Below are positions 46,577-54,511 of a stretch of DNA of 64,000 nt, one piece after another. The notes below the pieces were generated by a model that was given only the letters and a program-made list of their open reading frames with translations, made no database searches and was not told the origin of the DNA. Position 1 is the stretch's first letter, and every line of letters begins with the position of its first letter. Source of the stretch: Bacteroidales bacterium (GTDB lineage Bacteria; Bacteroidota; Bacteroidia; Bacteroidales; ML635J-15); the NCBI GenBank assembly GCA_003249955.1, contig QKHS01000080.1, positions 1 through 64,000 on the forward strand. Direction: 5' to 3'. The translations under genes and the position numbers were made by a program.

Positions 46577-47095
46577 ATGCGAATTAATCGAATTCTTCAG
46601 GAGAAAACACGTGCAGAGCAAAGCGAAATTGATTTGTCTCTTCTTGATTCAGTTATAGAAAAATCCCGCGGAAAAAAAGGAAATGTAATTCCGCTGTTGC
46701 AAGCTGCTCAGGCTTTTTACGGGTATTTGCCCGATGTAGTTTTTGAAAGACTTGAGCACGAATTAGGCATAAGTAAAAGCCAAATGTATGGTGTTGCCAC
46801 TTTTTATTCACAATTCCGGTTGTCTCCTGTTGGCAAGCATATCATTAAGGTTTGTCACGGAACAGCATGTCACGTGCAAAATGCAACCGAACTTTCCGAA
46901 TATCTTTCCGAAGCTTTAAACGTCAACGATGGTGAGACCACCGAAGACAGAATGTTTACCCTGGAATCCGTTGCCTGTCTGGGATGCTGCTCTTTAGCTC
47001 CGGTAATTATGATAGGTGACGAAGTATTCGGCAAACTGGACGGCAATGCTGCTGTCAAAATTATTAATGAAATTAAACTTAAAGAAAAACAATAA
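46577..47095 (+). CDS. NuoE/HydC-like thioredoxin-fold [2Fe-2S] subunit
   Basis: 172 residues. Helical N-terminal part, then the thioredoxin-like 2Fe-2S domain. The four ligands are Cys93 and Cys98 (VCHGTACHV, C-x4-C) and Cys134 and Cys138 (ACLGCCSLAP, C-x3-C). This is the NuoE/HndA/HydC subunit that passes electrons to or from the NuoF-like flavoprotein. It is the first gene of a three-gene operon, four bases from the NuoF-like gene. Genes for complex I membrane subunits are absent, so it belongs to a soluble complex. In HydABC-type bifurcating enzymes this subunit is essential to the core. Confidence 0.93.
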   Translation: MRINRILQEKTRAEQSEIDLSLLDSVIEKSRGKKGNVIPLLQAAQAFYGYLPDVVFERLEHELGISKSQMYGVATFYSQFRLSPVGKHIIKVCHGTACHVQNATELSEYLSEALNVNDGETTEDRMFTLESVACLGCCSLAPVIMIGDEVFGKLDGNAAVKIINEIKLKEKQ

Positions 47096-47099
47096 CATA

Positions 47100-48878
47100 A
47101 TGAGCAGAACTCAGGTTATAGTCGGTTTGGGCAGTTGTGGAATTGCCGCCGGTGCATCAAAAGTTTATAACAAATTATCAGCTTTAAAAGAAGCCGAAAA
47201 TCTGGACTTTATTCTTAAAAAGACCAGTTGCGTCGGAATGTGCTATAAAGAACCGCTTGTAGAAGTAATTGACGAAAACGGATCTTTTTTGTACGGAGAA
47301 ATTAACGAAGATAAAGCTGTTGAAATTATTCAGGAGCACATTATTAATCAAAACCCTATAAAGGACTACGTTGTAAAAAGCGAAATGTTCGGAACCGGTG
47401 AAGAAGATTTCTTTGATTCTCAGGTAAAAATTGCTTTACGGAATTGCGGAGTAATTGAACCGGAAGATATAAACGACTATTTGCAAAAAGACGGATACGC
47501 CGCTCTTAAAAAAATTGCCAGCGAAGGAGTAAGCCGCGAACAGGTAATTCAGATAGTTAAAGACTCCGGACTCAGAGGTCGTGGAGGAGGAGGATTCCCC
47601 ACAGGCATGAAATGGAAATTTGCCTATAACTATCCTTCCGACGAAAAATATATTATCTGTAATGCCGACGAAGGTGATCCCGGAGCATTTATGGACAGAT
47701 CTTTATTAGAAGGGGATCCTCATGCCGTGCTGGAAGGTATGATTATCGGAGCCTATGCAATCGGGGCAAATCATGGTATAATTTATTGCCGTGCCGAATA
47801 TCCTCTTGCTATTAAACGACTTAACATTGCAATTAAACAAGCTCATGAAAGAGGTTTCCTCGGAAAAGATGTTTGCGGAATAAACGGTTTTGATATTGAT
47901 ATATACGTAAAAGAAGGTGCCGGAGCATTTGTTTGCGGAGAAGAAACAGCGCTTATGGCTTCTATTGAAGGCCATAGGGGAATGCCTCGTAAGCGTCCTC
48001 CTTTTCCTGCAGAGGCAGGATTATGGAGAAAACCTTCAAATGTTAACAATGTCGAAACTTTTGCAAACATACCATGGATAATTTTCCACGGAGCCGAAGA
48101 ATATTCAAAATACGGAACAAAAAATTCCGGAGGGACAAAAGTTTTTGCCCTTACCGGTAAAATCAACCGGGGAGGTCTGGTAGAAGTTCCATTGGGAATA
48201 ACTATAAACGAAATAATTTTTAAACTGGGTGGCGGCATACAAAAAGGAAAGAAATTTAAAGCGGTACAGCTTGGAGGACCTTCCGGCGGTTGCGTTCCGG
48301 CCTATCTTGGCGACACTATTATTGATTACGACTCTGTCCGTTCTACAGGAGCAATCATGGGATCGGGTGGTATGGTTGTAATGGACGAAACAACATGTAT
48401 GGTTGATATGGCTAAATTCTTCCTCGATTTTACTGCTAAGGAATCATGTGGTAAATGTACTTTCTGCCGTATCGGGACTAAAAGAATGCTCGAAATACTT
48501 ACCAGAATAACAGAAGGTGAAGGAAAAGAAGGCGATATCGAAAAACTGGAAGAATTATCACACCAGATTATTGATAATTCACTTTGCGGTCTTGGACAAA
48601 CTGCTCCAAATCCTGTTCTTACGACAATCCGCTATTTCAGGGATGAATACGAAGCACACATACGTGATAAAAAATGCCCGGCTAAAAAATGCCGTCCGTT
48701 GCTTACTTATACGATTGATGCCGAAAAATGTACAGGATGTACTGTTTGTGCAAAAAAATGTCCGACTGAAGCAATTACAGGCGAACGTAAAATGGTTCAT
48801 CTTATTAATCAGGACAAGTGTATCAAATGTGGTGTTTGTTTCTCAAAATGTAAGTTTGAGGCAATCAGTCTAACTTAA
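47100..48878 (+). CDS. NuoF/HydB-like NAD(H)-, FMN- and Fe-S-binding subunit
   Basis: 592 residues from the ATG at 47100, four bases after the NuoE-like stop; a longer frame from 47016 would overlap that gene and is unlikely. Order: N-terminal thioredoxin-like 2Fe-2S domain (GSCGIAAGA, with Cys13, Cys44, Cys48 in SCVGMC); the NuoF core with FMN/NAD loops (RGRGGGGFPTGMKW, NADEGDPGAFMDR, CGEETALMASIEG); the 4Fe-4S site SCGKCTFCRIGT with a later Cys in SLCGLGQTAPNP; and a C-terminal two-cluster ferredoxin (CTGCTVCAKKCP, CIKCGVCFSKCK). This build is that of HydB/HndC rather than complex I NuoF, which lacks both end domains. It would be the flavin subunit and probable bifurcation or NAD(H) site. 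Confidence 0.93.
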   Translation: MSRTQVIVGLGSCGIAAGASKVYNKLSALKEAENLDFILKKTSCVGMCYKEPLVEVIDENGSFLYGEINEDKAVEIIQEHIINQNPIKDYVVKSEMFGTGEEDFFDSQVKIALRNCGVIEPEDINDYLQKDGYAALKKIASEGVSREQVIQIVKDSGLRGRGGGGFPTGMKWKFAYNYPSDEKYIICNADEGDPGAFMDRSLLEGDPHAVLEGMIIGAYAIGANHGIIYCRAEYPLAIKRLNIAIKQAHERGFLGKDVCGINGFDIDIYVKEGAGAFVCGEETALMASIEGHRGMPRKRPPFPAEAGLWRKPSNVNNVETFANIPWIIFHGAEEYSKYGTKNSGGTKVFALTGKINRGGLVEVPLGITINEIIFKLGGGIQKGKKFKAVQLGGPSGGCVPAYLGDTIIDYDSVRSTGAIMGSGGMVVMDETTCMVDMAKFFLDFTAKESCGKCTFCRIGTKRMLEILTRITEGEGKEGDIEKLEELSHQIIDNSLCGLGQTAPNPVLTTIRYFRDEYEAHIRDKKCPAKKCRPLLTYTIDAEKCTGCTVCAKKCPTEAITGERKMVHLINQDKCIKCGVCFSKCKFEAISLT

Positions 48879-48890
48879 AACTTTCAGACA

Positions 48891-51800
48891 ATGGATAAAA
48901 TTAATATAATATTAAACGGGAAACCGGTAAAAGCTAACCCAGGTGAATATATAGTTGATGTAGCCAAACGCGAAGGAATAATTATTCCTACTTTATGCAA
49001 CGATGAAAGATTGGAACCATATTCATCCTGTTATGTTTGTGTTGTCGAAATCGAAGGTAATCCCAAACCACAGCCTTCATGTTCTACCCGGATAGCAGAA
49101 GGAATGGTAATTAATACCGAAAGCGAAAAAGTTGTAAAAGCAAGACAAACGGCAATGAACCTGCTTATGAGTAATCATTATGCCGATTGCGTTGCCCCTT
49201 GTAAAGAAACCTGCCCTGCCGGTGTTGATGTGCAGGGATATATTTCTCTTATTGAAAAAGGATTATACAGTGAAGCCGTTGCATTAATAAAACAGGTTAA
49301 CCCGCTGCCTGCAATTTGCGGACGTGTTTGTGTAAGGCCATGCGAAGCTGCCTGCCGCCGTAACTTACTTGACGAAAAAGCCGGTGTCGGAATTGATTAT
49401 ATGAAACGTTTTGCTGCTGATTATGACCTTAATTCTGCAAATAAGTTCATACCCGAAAAAGCACCTTCGACAGGGAAAAAAGTTGCTATAATCGGTGCCG
49501 GACCCGGAGGATTGTCAGCAGCTTATTATCTGCAACTAAAAGGTCATCAGTGTGATATTTATGAAGCTCAGTCTCATCCGGGAGGCTGGTTAAGATACGG
49601 AATACCGGAATACAGGCTTCCAAATAACATAATTGACGCAGAAACAAAAAATATTACAGACCTTGGCGTTAATATTTTTTACAATAAAAAACTGGGCGAA
49701 AATCTGAAATATGCCGAAATACAGGAAAAATACGATGCTACGGTTCTTACAATAGGTTCGCAACGCGGTACCTTGCTGGGAGCAGAAGGCGAAGATGCCG
49801 ACGGCGTTTTTTCAGGTATAGACTTCCTGCGCAACATGGAAACTACCGGACAGAGATATGATTTCAGAGGTAAAAAAATAATTGTTGTAGGTGGCGGAAA
49901 CACAGCTATGGACTGTTGCCGTTCTTCTCTGCGTTGTAATTCAACAGATGTAAAAGTTGTTTACCGTCGTACAGAAAAAGAAATGCCTGCAAACCCTATA
50001 GAAATTCACGAATCCAAACTGGAAGGAGTTGAATATTTATTTCTGCACAATCCTGTTCGCGTAAATAAAGACAGCGAAGGAAAACTGAAATCGGTAACTC
50101 TCATTAAAATGGGATTAGGCGAACCTGATGCTTCGGGCCGTCGTCGTCCCATACCAATAGAAGGATCAGAATTTGATCTGGAAGCTGACTATATCCTGGC
50201 AGCTATCGGGCAAAAAACAGATATAAACTTTTTAAATGATGTAAATTCCGTTGTAAAAGAAGGGGAATTAAAAGCAAATAAATGGGGCGATCTGGATGCA
50301 GATCCCAAAACCCTGCAAACCGGAGTTCCTTCAATTTTTGCTGCCGGCGACGGTGTTACAGGACCGGCTACACTTATTGAAGCCATTGCTCAGGCAAACA
50401 AAGCCTGGGTTAGTTGCCATCAATATCTGACAGGACAAAAAATTGAACCTTTGAAAAAAGTATTTGTCAGCCGTAAAGACAATTTCAAAAAACAGGAAAG
50501 TCCGGATTATCTTGGCAGATACCAAAAACAACTACGTCAGGAAATGCCGGTTCTTGATCCAAAAAACAGGGTAAACTACAACGAAGTAGAATTGGGCTAT
50601 CCCGATGAAAATACAGCAAAAACAGAAACATCAAGATGCTTTGAATGCGGATGCTCCGAATTTTTTGATTGCAAACTTCAGCAATACGCAGATAAATACA
50701 ATGCAGATCAAAAATTCTATGACGGAACATTCAGACAATATAATGTAGATTTTGCACACCCTTTAATTGAGATTGACAATAATAAATGTATTTTATGTGC
50801 AAAATGTATCAGGGTTTGTAATGAAATTGTAGGGGCAAAAGCTCTCGGTTTGGTAGAACGCGGATTTGAAACATTTGTGGCACCAAGCATGAATAAATTA
50901 CTTACAGAAACAGATTGTGAATCATGCGGAATGTGCGTTTCTATCTGCCCAACAGGTGCAATTACAGAAAATGTTCCGTTTAAAATAATGCCTGTAAAAG
51001 CCGATAAAATCAACACTATAGACTGTTTTGGTTCCGAAGGTGCAGCAATTGAACTTCACCATAAATCAGGATTCATTTTCAGAGCAGAAGGAACACCGGG
51101 ACTGGTAAATAAAAAAGGCAGCATTGGTAAACATGCGAAATTCGGGTACAGGGTTTTCAATGACCCGGAAAGAATTACCAAACCTATGGTTAAAGATAAC
51201 GGCAACTGGAAAGAAGTAAGTTTCGACGAAGCTTTTGCTGTAATCAAACAGAAAATCACCGGAAATGAAAAAGATACAATGGTTTTTGCCGGTGGAAGAA
51301 TGAGTAATGAAGAGCTGTTTTTGACTCAGAAATTTGTTCGTAATGTGCTTAAAACCAACAATATTGCCAGTCTGAATTATATTGGAAGAGGTGCCGGTTA
51401 TACATACGATACATTCAAAAACACATCTCTCAGCAATCTTAAAGATGCATCAAAAATTTATGTTTTTGGCTCCGATTTAAATTACGACAACAGCCTTATT
51501 AATCATATGATTTTTGGAGCAGCTCATAAAAACGGTGCTGAGGTAATCCTGATTACAGATAAAGAAAATGCAAAAATCGCGTACAAGTGTAACAAGATAA
51601 TAAAAACCGACTCTTATTATAGTTTTGTTAAGGCAATGAACAAGGCTGTTGTAGAAAACACATGGTACAACAAGTTCTTTATCGAAACTAATGTTGACGG
51701 CTTTGGCAAATATCTGAGTGATTCTTCAAAATCAGATTTTAATGCTCTTTCGGGCAGATCTGGTATAAATGCAGAAGAACTGAAATTATTTACTGAGGAT

Positions 51801-52502
51801 TTTAACAAGGAACAGAATGCAGTAATTATTTTTCAGGAAAAAGAGCTTAGTTCAGCAACCGCTCAGGAAATAATGAATCTGGTTATGCTTACCGGAAAAC
51901 TTGGTAAAACAGGAAGTGGTGTTATTGCTGTGAAAGAAAAAAATAATTCTCAGGGACTTATTGACATGGGTGTTAAGCCAACTCTTGCTACAGGAGGAAT
52001 AAAAGCGGAAGGCGAATGTCAGTGTGACAGAGTTTCAGCAGGTGATTTCTCAAACTTTATGATTTTTGGTGAAGATCCTATGGGAACAGCAAAAGATAAG
52101 GCAGAAGTTGAAAAATGGTTTGCAAAGCGCAAATTTGTAGTTGTTCAGGATTATTTTATGACAGAAACAGCAAAAATGGCAGATGTTGTTCTCCCGGCAA
52201 GTTTCAATTTTGAAACCGGAGGAAGCTTTACAAATACTCAGAAATATATACAGCAATTTGAGAAGTGCCTGAAACCCAAAACAGAACTTGACAATCTTGA
52301 GCAACTTGCCGGTATATTTAAAAAATTCGGAATTGAACAATCATCTGATTCATCTGTTATTTTTGATGAAATTTCTACAATACTTGCAAACATTCCTGAA
52401 TACAAACCGGAGTTTGTATATAGGGAAAAAGATTCTGCAACCGGAAATTTCAACCACAGTTGCGATATTTTAATTAAAAAAATTAATGATATTTTTGATT
52501 AA
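48891..52502 (+). CDS. Fusion flavoprotein: 2Fe-2S + GltD-like NADPH module + 2x4Fe-4S + degenerate molybdopterin-oxidoreductase-like domain
   Basis: 1203 residues. Residues 1-80 form a plant-type 2Fe-2S domain (Cys36, 47, 50, 64). Residues ~95-580 are a GltD/NfnL-like module: Fe-S cysteines (100, 104, 108 and 143-155), FAD loop IIGAGPGGLSAAYYL, an NADPH loop VVGGGNTAMDCC with downstream VYRRTEKEMPA, and AAGDGVTGPATLIEA. A Cys cluster at 583 (CFECGCSEFFDC) leads to two 4Fe-4S motifs (C633-C643 and C676-C686). The last ~500 residues resemble the NuoG/FdhA molybdopterin fold (PERITKPMVKDNGNWKEVSF), but the CxxCxxxC start is gone (DCFGSEGA, only Cys712) and no SeCys/Cys catalytic site is seen. 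No H-cluster is present. It closes a NuoE-NuoF operon, 12 bases after the NuoF-like stop. An NADPH-linked bifurcating transhydrogenase (Stn-like) is the best inference. Confidence 0.88.
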   Translation: MDKINIILNGKPVKANPGEYIVDVAKREGIIIPTLCNDERLEPYSSCYVCVVEIEGNPKPQPSCSTRIAEGMVINTESEKVVKARQTAMNLLMSNHYADCVAPCKETCPAGVDVQGYISLIEKGLYSEAVALIKQVNPLPAICGRVCVRPCEAACRRNLLDEKAGVGIDYMKRFAADYDLNSANKFIPEKAPSTGKKVAIIGAGPGGLSAAYYLQLKGHQCDIYEAQSHPGGWLRYGIPEYRLPNNIIDAETKNITDLGVNIFYNKKLGENLKYAEIQEKYDATVLTIGSQRGTLLGAEGEDADGVFSGIDFLRNMETTGQRYDFRGKKIIVVGGGNTAMDCCRSSLRCNSTDVKVVYRRTEKEMPANPIEIHESKLEGVEYLFLHNPVRVNKDSEGKLKSVTLIKMGLGEPDASGRRRPIPIEGSEFDLEADYILAAIGQKTDINFLNDVNSVVKEGELKANKWGDLDADPKTLQTGVPSIFAAGDGVTGPATLIEAIAQANKAWVSCHQYLTGQKIEPLKKVFVSRKDNFKKQESPDYLGRYQKQLRQEMPVLDPKNRVNYNEVELGYPDENTAKTETSRCFECGCSEFFDCKLQQYADKYNADQKFYDGTFRQYNVDFAHPLIEIDNNKCILCAKCIRVCNEIVGAKALGLVERGFETFVAPSMNKLLTETDCESCGMCVSICPTGAITENVPFKIMPVKADKINTIDCFGSEGAAIELHHKSGFIFRAEGTPGLVNKKGSIGKHAKFGYRVFNDPERITKPMVKDNGNWKEVSFDEAFAVIKQKITGNEKDTMVFAGGRMSNEELFLTQKFVRNVLKTNNIASLNYIGRGAGYTYDTFKNTSLSNLKDASKIYVFGSDLNYDNSLINHMIFGAAHKNGAEVILITDKENAKIAYKCNKIIKTDSYYSFVKAMNKAVVENTWYNKFFIETNVDGFGKYLSDSSKSDFNALSGRSGINAEELKLFTEDFNKEQNAVIIFQEKELSSATAQEIMNLVMLTGKLGKTGSGVIAVKEKNNSQGLIDMGVKPTLATGGIKAEGECQCDRVSAGDFSNFMIFGEDPMGTAKDKAEVEKWFAKRKFVVVQDYFMTETAKMADVVLPASFNFETGGSFTNTQKYIQQFEKCLKPKTELDNLEQLAGIFKKFGIEQSSDSSVIFDEISTILANIPEYKPEFVYREKDSATGNFNHSCDILIKKINDIFD

Positions 52503-52618
52503 CAGGTTATGACACAAAGTCCCTTTAAGAATTACAGTGAACACAATAAAATAAAGTTTTGTGTAACTTAATGATTCCCGGGGTTCTTTGTGTAACAAAA
52601 AAATAAAAACTTTAGAGT

Positions 52619-53077
52619 ATGAAAGAATTCACAAACACAAATGACATTTTAGATTTTGCAATTGCACGGGAACAGGGTGCTGTTGATTTTTACACCCGTT
52701 TATCATCTGACGTAAGCAATACCGAAATGAGAGATATTTTTCTTCAATTTGCAAAAGAAGAAATGGGACACAAAGCATTTCTGCAGAAAGTCAAACAGGA
52801 AGGTTCATTTGAATTGTCAGCAACAAAAATTGCTGATATCAAAATTGCCGATTACATTATTCCACAGGAAAAGGATTCTGATAAACTCACTTATCCGGAA
52901 GCTTTGGTTCTTGCCATGCGCCGGGAAAAAGCTGCTTATGATTTATATAAGAAGTTAAGTGCAACAATAGAAGATCCTGCTTACTCAACATTATTTGCAT
53001 CATTAGCTCAGGAAGAATTAAAGCATAAAAACAGATTCGAAACCGAGTATGATGATTATCTGAGCAGAGAAAACTAA
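52619..53077 (+). CDS. Rubrerythrin-like ferritin-family diiron protein
   Basis: 152 residues forming one four-helix ferritin-like bundle. The iron-ligand motifs are seen as duplicated E-x(n)-E-x-x-H: AREQGAVDFY and KEEMGHKAFL in the first half, MRREKAAYDLY and AQEELKHKNRF in the second. The rubredoxin tail of full rubrerythrin is missing. Such proteins reduce peroxide or oxygen in anaerobes or handle iron, with electrons from ferredoxin- or rubredoxin-type donors. It lies 116 bases after the bifurcating-like operon on the same strand and has its own terminator. A protective role for the Fe-S complex is plausible, but positional inference only. Confidence 0.88.
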   Translation: MKEFTNTNDILDFAIAREQGAVDFYTRLSSDVSNTEMRDIFLQFAKEEMGHKAFLQKVKQEGSFELSATKIADIKIADYIIPQEKDSDKLTYPEALVLAMRREKAAYDLYKKLSATIEDPAYSTLFASLAQEELKHKNRFETEYDDYLSREN

Positions 53078-53127
53078 AAGAATAAACGCGGTGTGATAGT
53101 TTCTGCAGACTATGACACATTTTTCAG

Positions 53128-53168
53128 GAGCAGCCGGTTATTATTGCCGGCCTGCTCATTTTTTTTTC
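53128..53168 (+). terminator. Terminator after the rubrerythrin-like gene
   Basis: Stem GAGCAGCCGG pairs with CCGGCCTGCTC (one bulged C) around a 9-base loop, followed by a long T run. Confidence 0.85.
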
Positions 53169-53216
53169 TTACAGAAGAATAAAATTTGTATTTTGCATAA
53201 AATTTAATTCCGTATT

Positions 53217-54386
53217 ATGTTAAACATCGCTTTATTCGGACCTCCAGGAGCAGGAAAAGGTACCCAGTCAGAATCTCTTATAAAGGAATATAACCTGTTT
53301 TATATTTCGACAGGGGATTTACTCCGGAAAGAAATAAAAGACCAGACAAGACTCGGAAAAGAGGCTCAGAGCATTATTGCGTCAGGAGGGTTGGTTTCTG
53401 ATGAAATTATCGTTCAGATTATTGAAAAAACAATTACCGACAATCCAAATGCAAACGGGTTTTTATTTGACGGTTTTCCGAGAACTTACATACAGGCATA
53501 CATTCTCGAAGGATTAATGATTAAACTTAATACGTCTCTTAACTGCCTCATCAGTCTGGAAGTTCCGGAAGAGGAATCGGTGGCACGTTTGCTTAAAAGA
53601 GGGGAAACATCGGGACGAACTGATGATAATGAGAGAGTTATCAGAAACAGGCTTAAAGAGTACAACGACAAAACTCTGCCCGTATTAAACTTTTACAAAG
53701 ACAAAGGCCTTTATAACGAGGTTGACGGAGCACAAAGCATAGAGTCGGTACGTGAACAGATTCAGCATATTGTTAAAAACGAACTCAGCAAACGGCTTCT
53801 TAATATTGTTCTTTTCGGATACCCGGGTTCAGGACGTGGATCACAGGGCCGGGCAATTGCAAAAAAATACGGCCTCGAATATGTTGCAACAGGCCCAATG
53901 CTTGGTGAGGAAATCGCTAAAAAAAGCGAAACAGGAAAACAAATCCAGGAACTTTACAATAACGGGCAATTAATTCCTGATGAAATTGTTGTTCAGCTTA
54001 TTGAGAAAAAGCTTGAAAACTCAAAAGGCGTTAAAGGTTTTATTTTTAAAGGTTTCCCGCGTACTTTGGTTCAGTCTTACATTCTCGACGGACTTCTGAA
54101 AAAACATGGCTCATCGCTGTCTAAAATCATCGAAATAGAAGTCCCGACTTTAGAACTAATAAAGAGACTTGATGAAAGAAGTAAAACCGAAGAATGCATG
54201 CCTTATGATTCAAGCACGGCAAAAATTGTTCAGAGACTTCAGGATCACGAAAATAAAACTGTCCCTGTAATCGAAAAATACAACGAACTTCATGGCGTTG
54301 TAAAAATAAGCGGTATGGGGAGCTTTGAAGAAGTTTTTGAAAGAATAAGTTTTGAAATAGAAAACGGATTCAAAAACCTGAAATAA
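53217..54386 (+). CDS. adk: Tandem adenylate kinase with degenerate second domain
   Basis: 389 residues, twice the normal adenylate kinase length. The first half (1-~190) is complete: P-loop GPPGAGKGTQ (Lys14), STGDLLRKEI, DGFPRT, and a short LID with RGETSGRTDDNERVIRNRL. The second half (~193-389) repeats the fold (LLNIVLFGYPGSGRGSQ; GFPRTLVQ retained), but the P-loop Lys is Arg207, STGD is ATGP, and the RTDD LID motif is replaced by ECMPYDSS. The first domain should interconvert ATP+AMP and 2 ADP; the second is probably a pseudo-kinase. This gene may be the organism's only adk or a second copy; that cannot be told here. It is a single gene between two terminated units. Confidence 0.9.
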   Translation: MLNIALFGPPGAGKGTQSESLIKEYNLFYISTGDLLRKEIKDQTRLGKEAQSIIASGGLVSDEIIVQIIEKTITDNPNANGFLFDGFPRTYIQAYILEGLMIKLNTSLNCLISLEVPEEESVARLLKRGETSGRTDDNERVIRNRLKEYNDKTLPVLNFYKDKGLYNEVDGAQSIESVREQIQHIVKNELSKRLLNIVLFGYPGSGRGSQGRAIAKKYGLEYVATGPMLGEEIAKKSETGKQIQELYNNGQLIPDEIVVQLIEKKLENSKGVKGFIFKGFPRTLVQSYILDGLLKKHGSSLSKIIEIEVPTLELIKRLDERSKTEECMPYDSSTAKIVQRLQDHENKTVPVIEKYNELHGVVKISGMGSFEEVFERISFEIENGFKNLK

Positions 54387-54419
54387 TTGATTCTGATTAG
54401 AATATCTTTCCGAGCCGTA

Positions 54420-54505
54420 CCTTGTATTTTTAAAGTATAAATTTAATATTTGCCTTGTATTTTTAAAGTATTTTTATTATATTTGCCTTGTATTTTTAAA
54501 CTTAG
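54420..54505 (+). repeat. 33-base tandem repeat, 2.6 copies, carrying promoter boxes
   Basis: CCTTGTATTTTTAAA begins at 54420, 54453 and 54486, an exact 33-base period. Each unit holds a TTG box and ~20 bases later a -7-like box (AATATTTG in copy 1, exact TATATTTG at 54478-54485 in copy 2); the third copy is truncated. It ends just upstream of the DUF4143 ATPase gene. Confidence 0.85.
54455..54485 (+). promoter_or_regulatory. Promoter of the DUF4143 ATPase gene
   Basis: TTG (54455-54457), a 20-base spacer, TATATTTG (54478-54485, exact TAnnTTTG). The ATG at 54512 is 26 bases further on. Confidence 0.7.
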
Positions 54506-54511
54506 GTAATT

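Noticed and set aside
47843-48238. 131-residue minus-strand open frame in the NuoF-like gene
   Set aside because: Pro/Ser-rich shadow of the conserved Gly-rich flavin loops; no separate evidence.
46577-48878. Part of respiratory complex I (nuo operon)
   Set aside because: No membrane subunits, no nuoBCD genes, and the NuoF-like protein has extra N- and C-terminal Fe-S domains typical of HydB/HndC.
48891-52502. Working formate dehydrogenase or [FeFe]-hydrogenase
   Set aside because: No SeCys/Cys catalytic site, no intact CxxCxxxC Mo-Fe-S motif and no H-cluster motifs (TSCCP, PCxxKxxE) were found in the third subunit.
54420-54505. CRISPR-like or ribosomal-type repeat array
   Set aside because: The repeats are directly adjacent with no unique spacers and contain promoter boxes; only 2.6 units exist.
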